This document shows positions 6,353 to 7,033 of a DNA stretch of 7,033 bases, one piece after another. A model generated the notes under the pieces. The model had not been told where the DNA came from and searched no databases. It saw only the letters and a list, made by a program, of their open reading frames with translations. The stretch is from Hyphomicrobiales bacterium (GTDB taxonomy: Bacteria > Pseudomonadota > Alphaproteobacteria > Rhizobiales > Aestuariivirgaceae): contig JAIBJH010000142.1 of the NCBI GenBank assembly GCA_020029455.1, forward strand, positions 1 through 7,033. Direction: 5' to 3'. Each line of letters opens with the position of its first letter. The stretch's first letter is position 1. A program made the position numbers and the translations under genes.

Positions 6353-7033
6353 TCACTTGGCGCTCTCCCACTGGCCGGTACGCGCCGACTTCAGCACGGC
6401 ATCGGTAACAAGATCAGTTGCCAGAGCGTCCTTGAATGTGGGTGCAGCAGGCTTGCCGCTGTCGAGGCCCTGGATGAAGTCCGCCGCCTGATGCACGAAG
6501 CTGTGTTCATAGCCGATCTGCAGGCCCGGCACCCACCATTTGCCCATGTAGGGGTGGTCGCCATCGGTAATATGGATGGAGCGCCAGCCACGCGTTGTGC
6601 CTTCGTCTCGGTGGTCGAAATACTGGAGGCGGTGCAGGTCATGCAGGTCCCAGAAGATGGAAGCGTTCTCGCCGTTGATCTCGAGTGTGTAGAGCGCCTT
6701 GTGGCCGCGGGCATAGCGCGTGGCTTCGAAGTTGGCGAGCGAGCCGTTGTCGAAGCGGCACAGGAAGAGGCTTGCGTCATCGATGCCGACCTTTTCCGTC
6801 TTGCCCGTGATGTTGTGATGCCGTTCCTTGATGAAAGTCTCGGTCATGCCGACAACCTTGTCGATGCCGCCGTTGAGCCACATGGCGGTGTCGATGCAGT
6901 GAGCGAGAAGGTCGCCGGTGACGCCGCTTCCCGCCACGCCCACGTCAAGTCTCCACAGTCCCTGTCCGCCCTGGGGGAGGTCCGCGGAAATGGTCCAATC
7001 CTGCAGAAACTTGGCGCGGTAGTGAAAGATTTT
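6353..7033 (-). CDS. Gfo/Idh/MocA-family dehydrogenase, C-terminal part
   Basis: The reading frame is open to the window edge (226 codons visible), so the gene continues to the right and its N-terminal NAD(P)-binding Rossmann domain is outside. The visible part begins HYRAKFLQDW and contains WRLD, a GSG stretch, and GDLLAHCIDTAMWL at visible residues 40-53. Asp41 and His45 have the D-x3-H spacing of the catalytic Asp and His of inositol dehydrogenase-like enzymes. The rest is the alpha/beta substrate domain, with FIQGLDSGKPAAPTF and DALATDLVTDAVLKSA near the C-terminus, typical of the family. These cytoplasmic enzymes oxidise or reduce sugars, inositols and their derivatives. Being on the same strand just upstream of the importer suggests that it acts on the imported compound. 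A GTG at 6943 is internal, since the homologous sequence continues upstream of it. Exact substrate and cofactor are unknown. Confidence 0.9.
   Translation of the reverse strand, partial: KIFHYRAKFLQDWTISADLPQGGQGLWRLDVGVAGSGVTGDLLAHCIDTAMWLNGGIDKVVGMTETFIKERHHNITGKTEKVGIDDASLFLCRFDNGSLANFEATRYARGHKALYTLEINGENASIFWDLHDLHRLQYFDHRDEGTTRGWRSIHITDGDHPYMGKWWVPGLQIGYEHSFVHQAADFIQGLDSGKPAAPTFKDALATDLVTDAVLKSARTGQWESAK

Noticed and set aside
6353..6943. Dehydrogenase starting at the GTG at 6943
   Set aside because: The frame is open to the window end and the upstream residues (HYRAKFLQDW, WRLD) match the family, so this is an internal codon.
1..7033. CRISPR arrays, tRNA or rRNA genes, insertion sequences, attachment sites
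   Set aside because: No regularly spaced repeats, RNA gene signatures, transposase motifs or terminal repeats were seen; almost all bases belong to the seven genes.

Overview
The window reads as part of one minus-strand operon from a GC-rich proteobacterium. Protein style (MalK-like ATPases, a family 1 solute-binding protein, Gfo/Idh/MocA neighbour) and the C-rich/G-rich palindrome at the left edge suggest an alphaproteobacterium, most likely Hyphomicrobiales. That placement is from recognition, not from a search. No rRNA, tRNA, CRISPR array, transposase or phage gene is visible.

In transcription order (right to left) the genes are: the C-terminal part of a Gfo/Idh/MocA-type dehydrogenase (6353-7033, cut by the window edge); a 111-bp gap with a small inverted repeat; ABC ATPase 1 (5162-6241); a secreted family 1 solute-binding protein (3681-5114); a strong intergenic hairpin (3646-3670); permease 1 (2545-3606); permease 2 (1597-2541); ABC ATPase 2 (505-1593); and a small four-helix membrane protein (68-508). 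The last four genes are packed with 3-bp gaps or a 4-bp ATGA overlap. After the last stop come a weak hairpin with a short T run and a GC-rich palindrome that looks like a dispersed intergenic repeat.

Together the genes encode a complete CUT1-type ABC importer, probably for a sugar, polyol or related compound, with an NAD(P)-dependent dehydrogenase that may act on the imported substrate. Two different ATPases plus a small extra membrane protein recall the glycerol importer GlpSTPQUV of rhizobia, but the gene order and protein sizes differ and the substrate cannot be read from the sequence.

Two points stand out. First, the departures from consensus in the two ATPases all fall in the same composite ATP site: ATPase 1 has altered Walker A and H-loop residues, and ATPase 2 has an altered signature motif. 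The other site would be canonical. This predicts an importer with one degenerate and one active ATP site. Second, permease 2 carries an uninterrupted 15-T run in frame (15 A on the plus strand, 2212-2226). It makes five Phe where relatives usually have a conserved Asn near the start of a membrane helix. It could be a slippage-prone tract or an assembly artefact.
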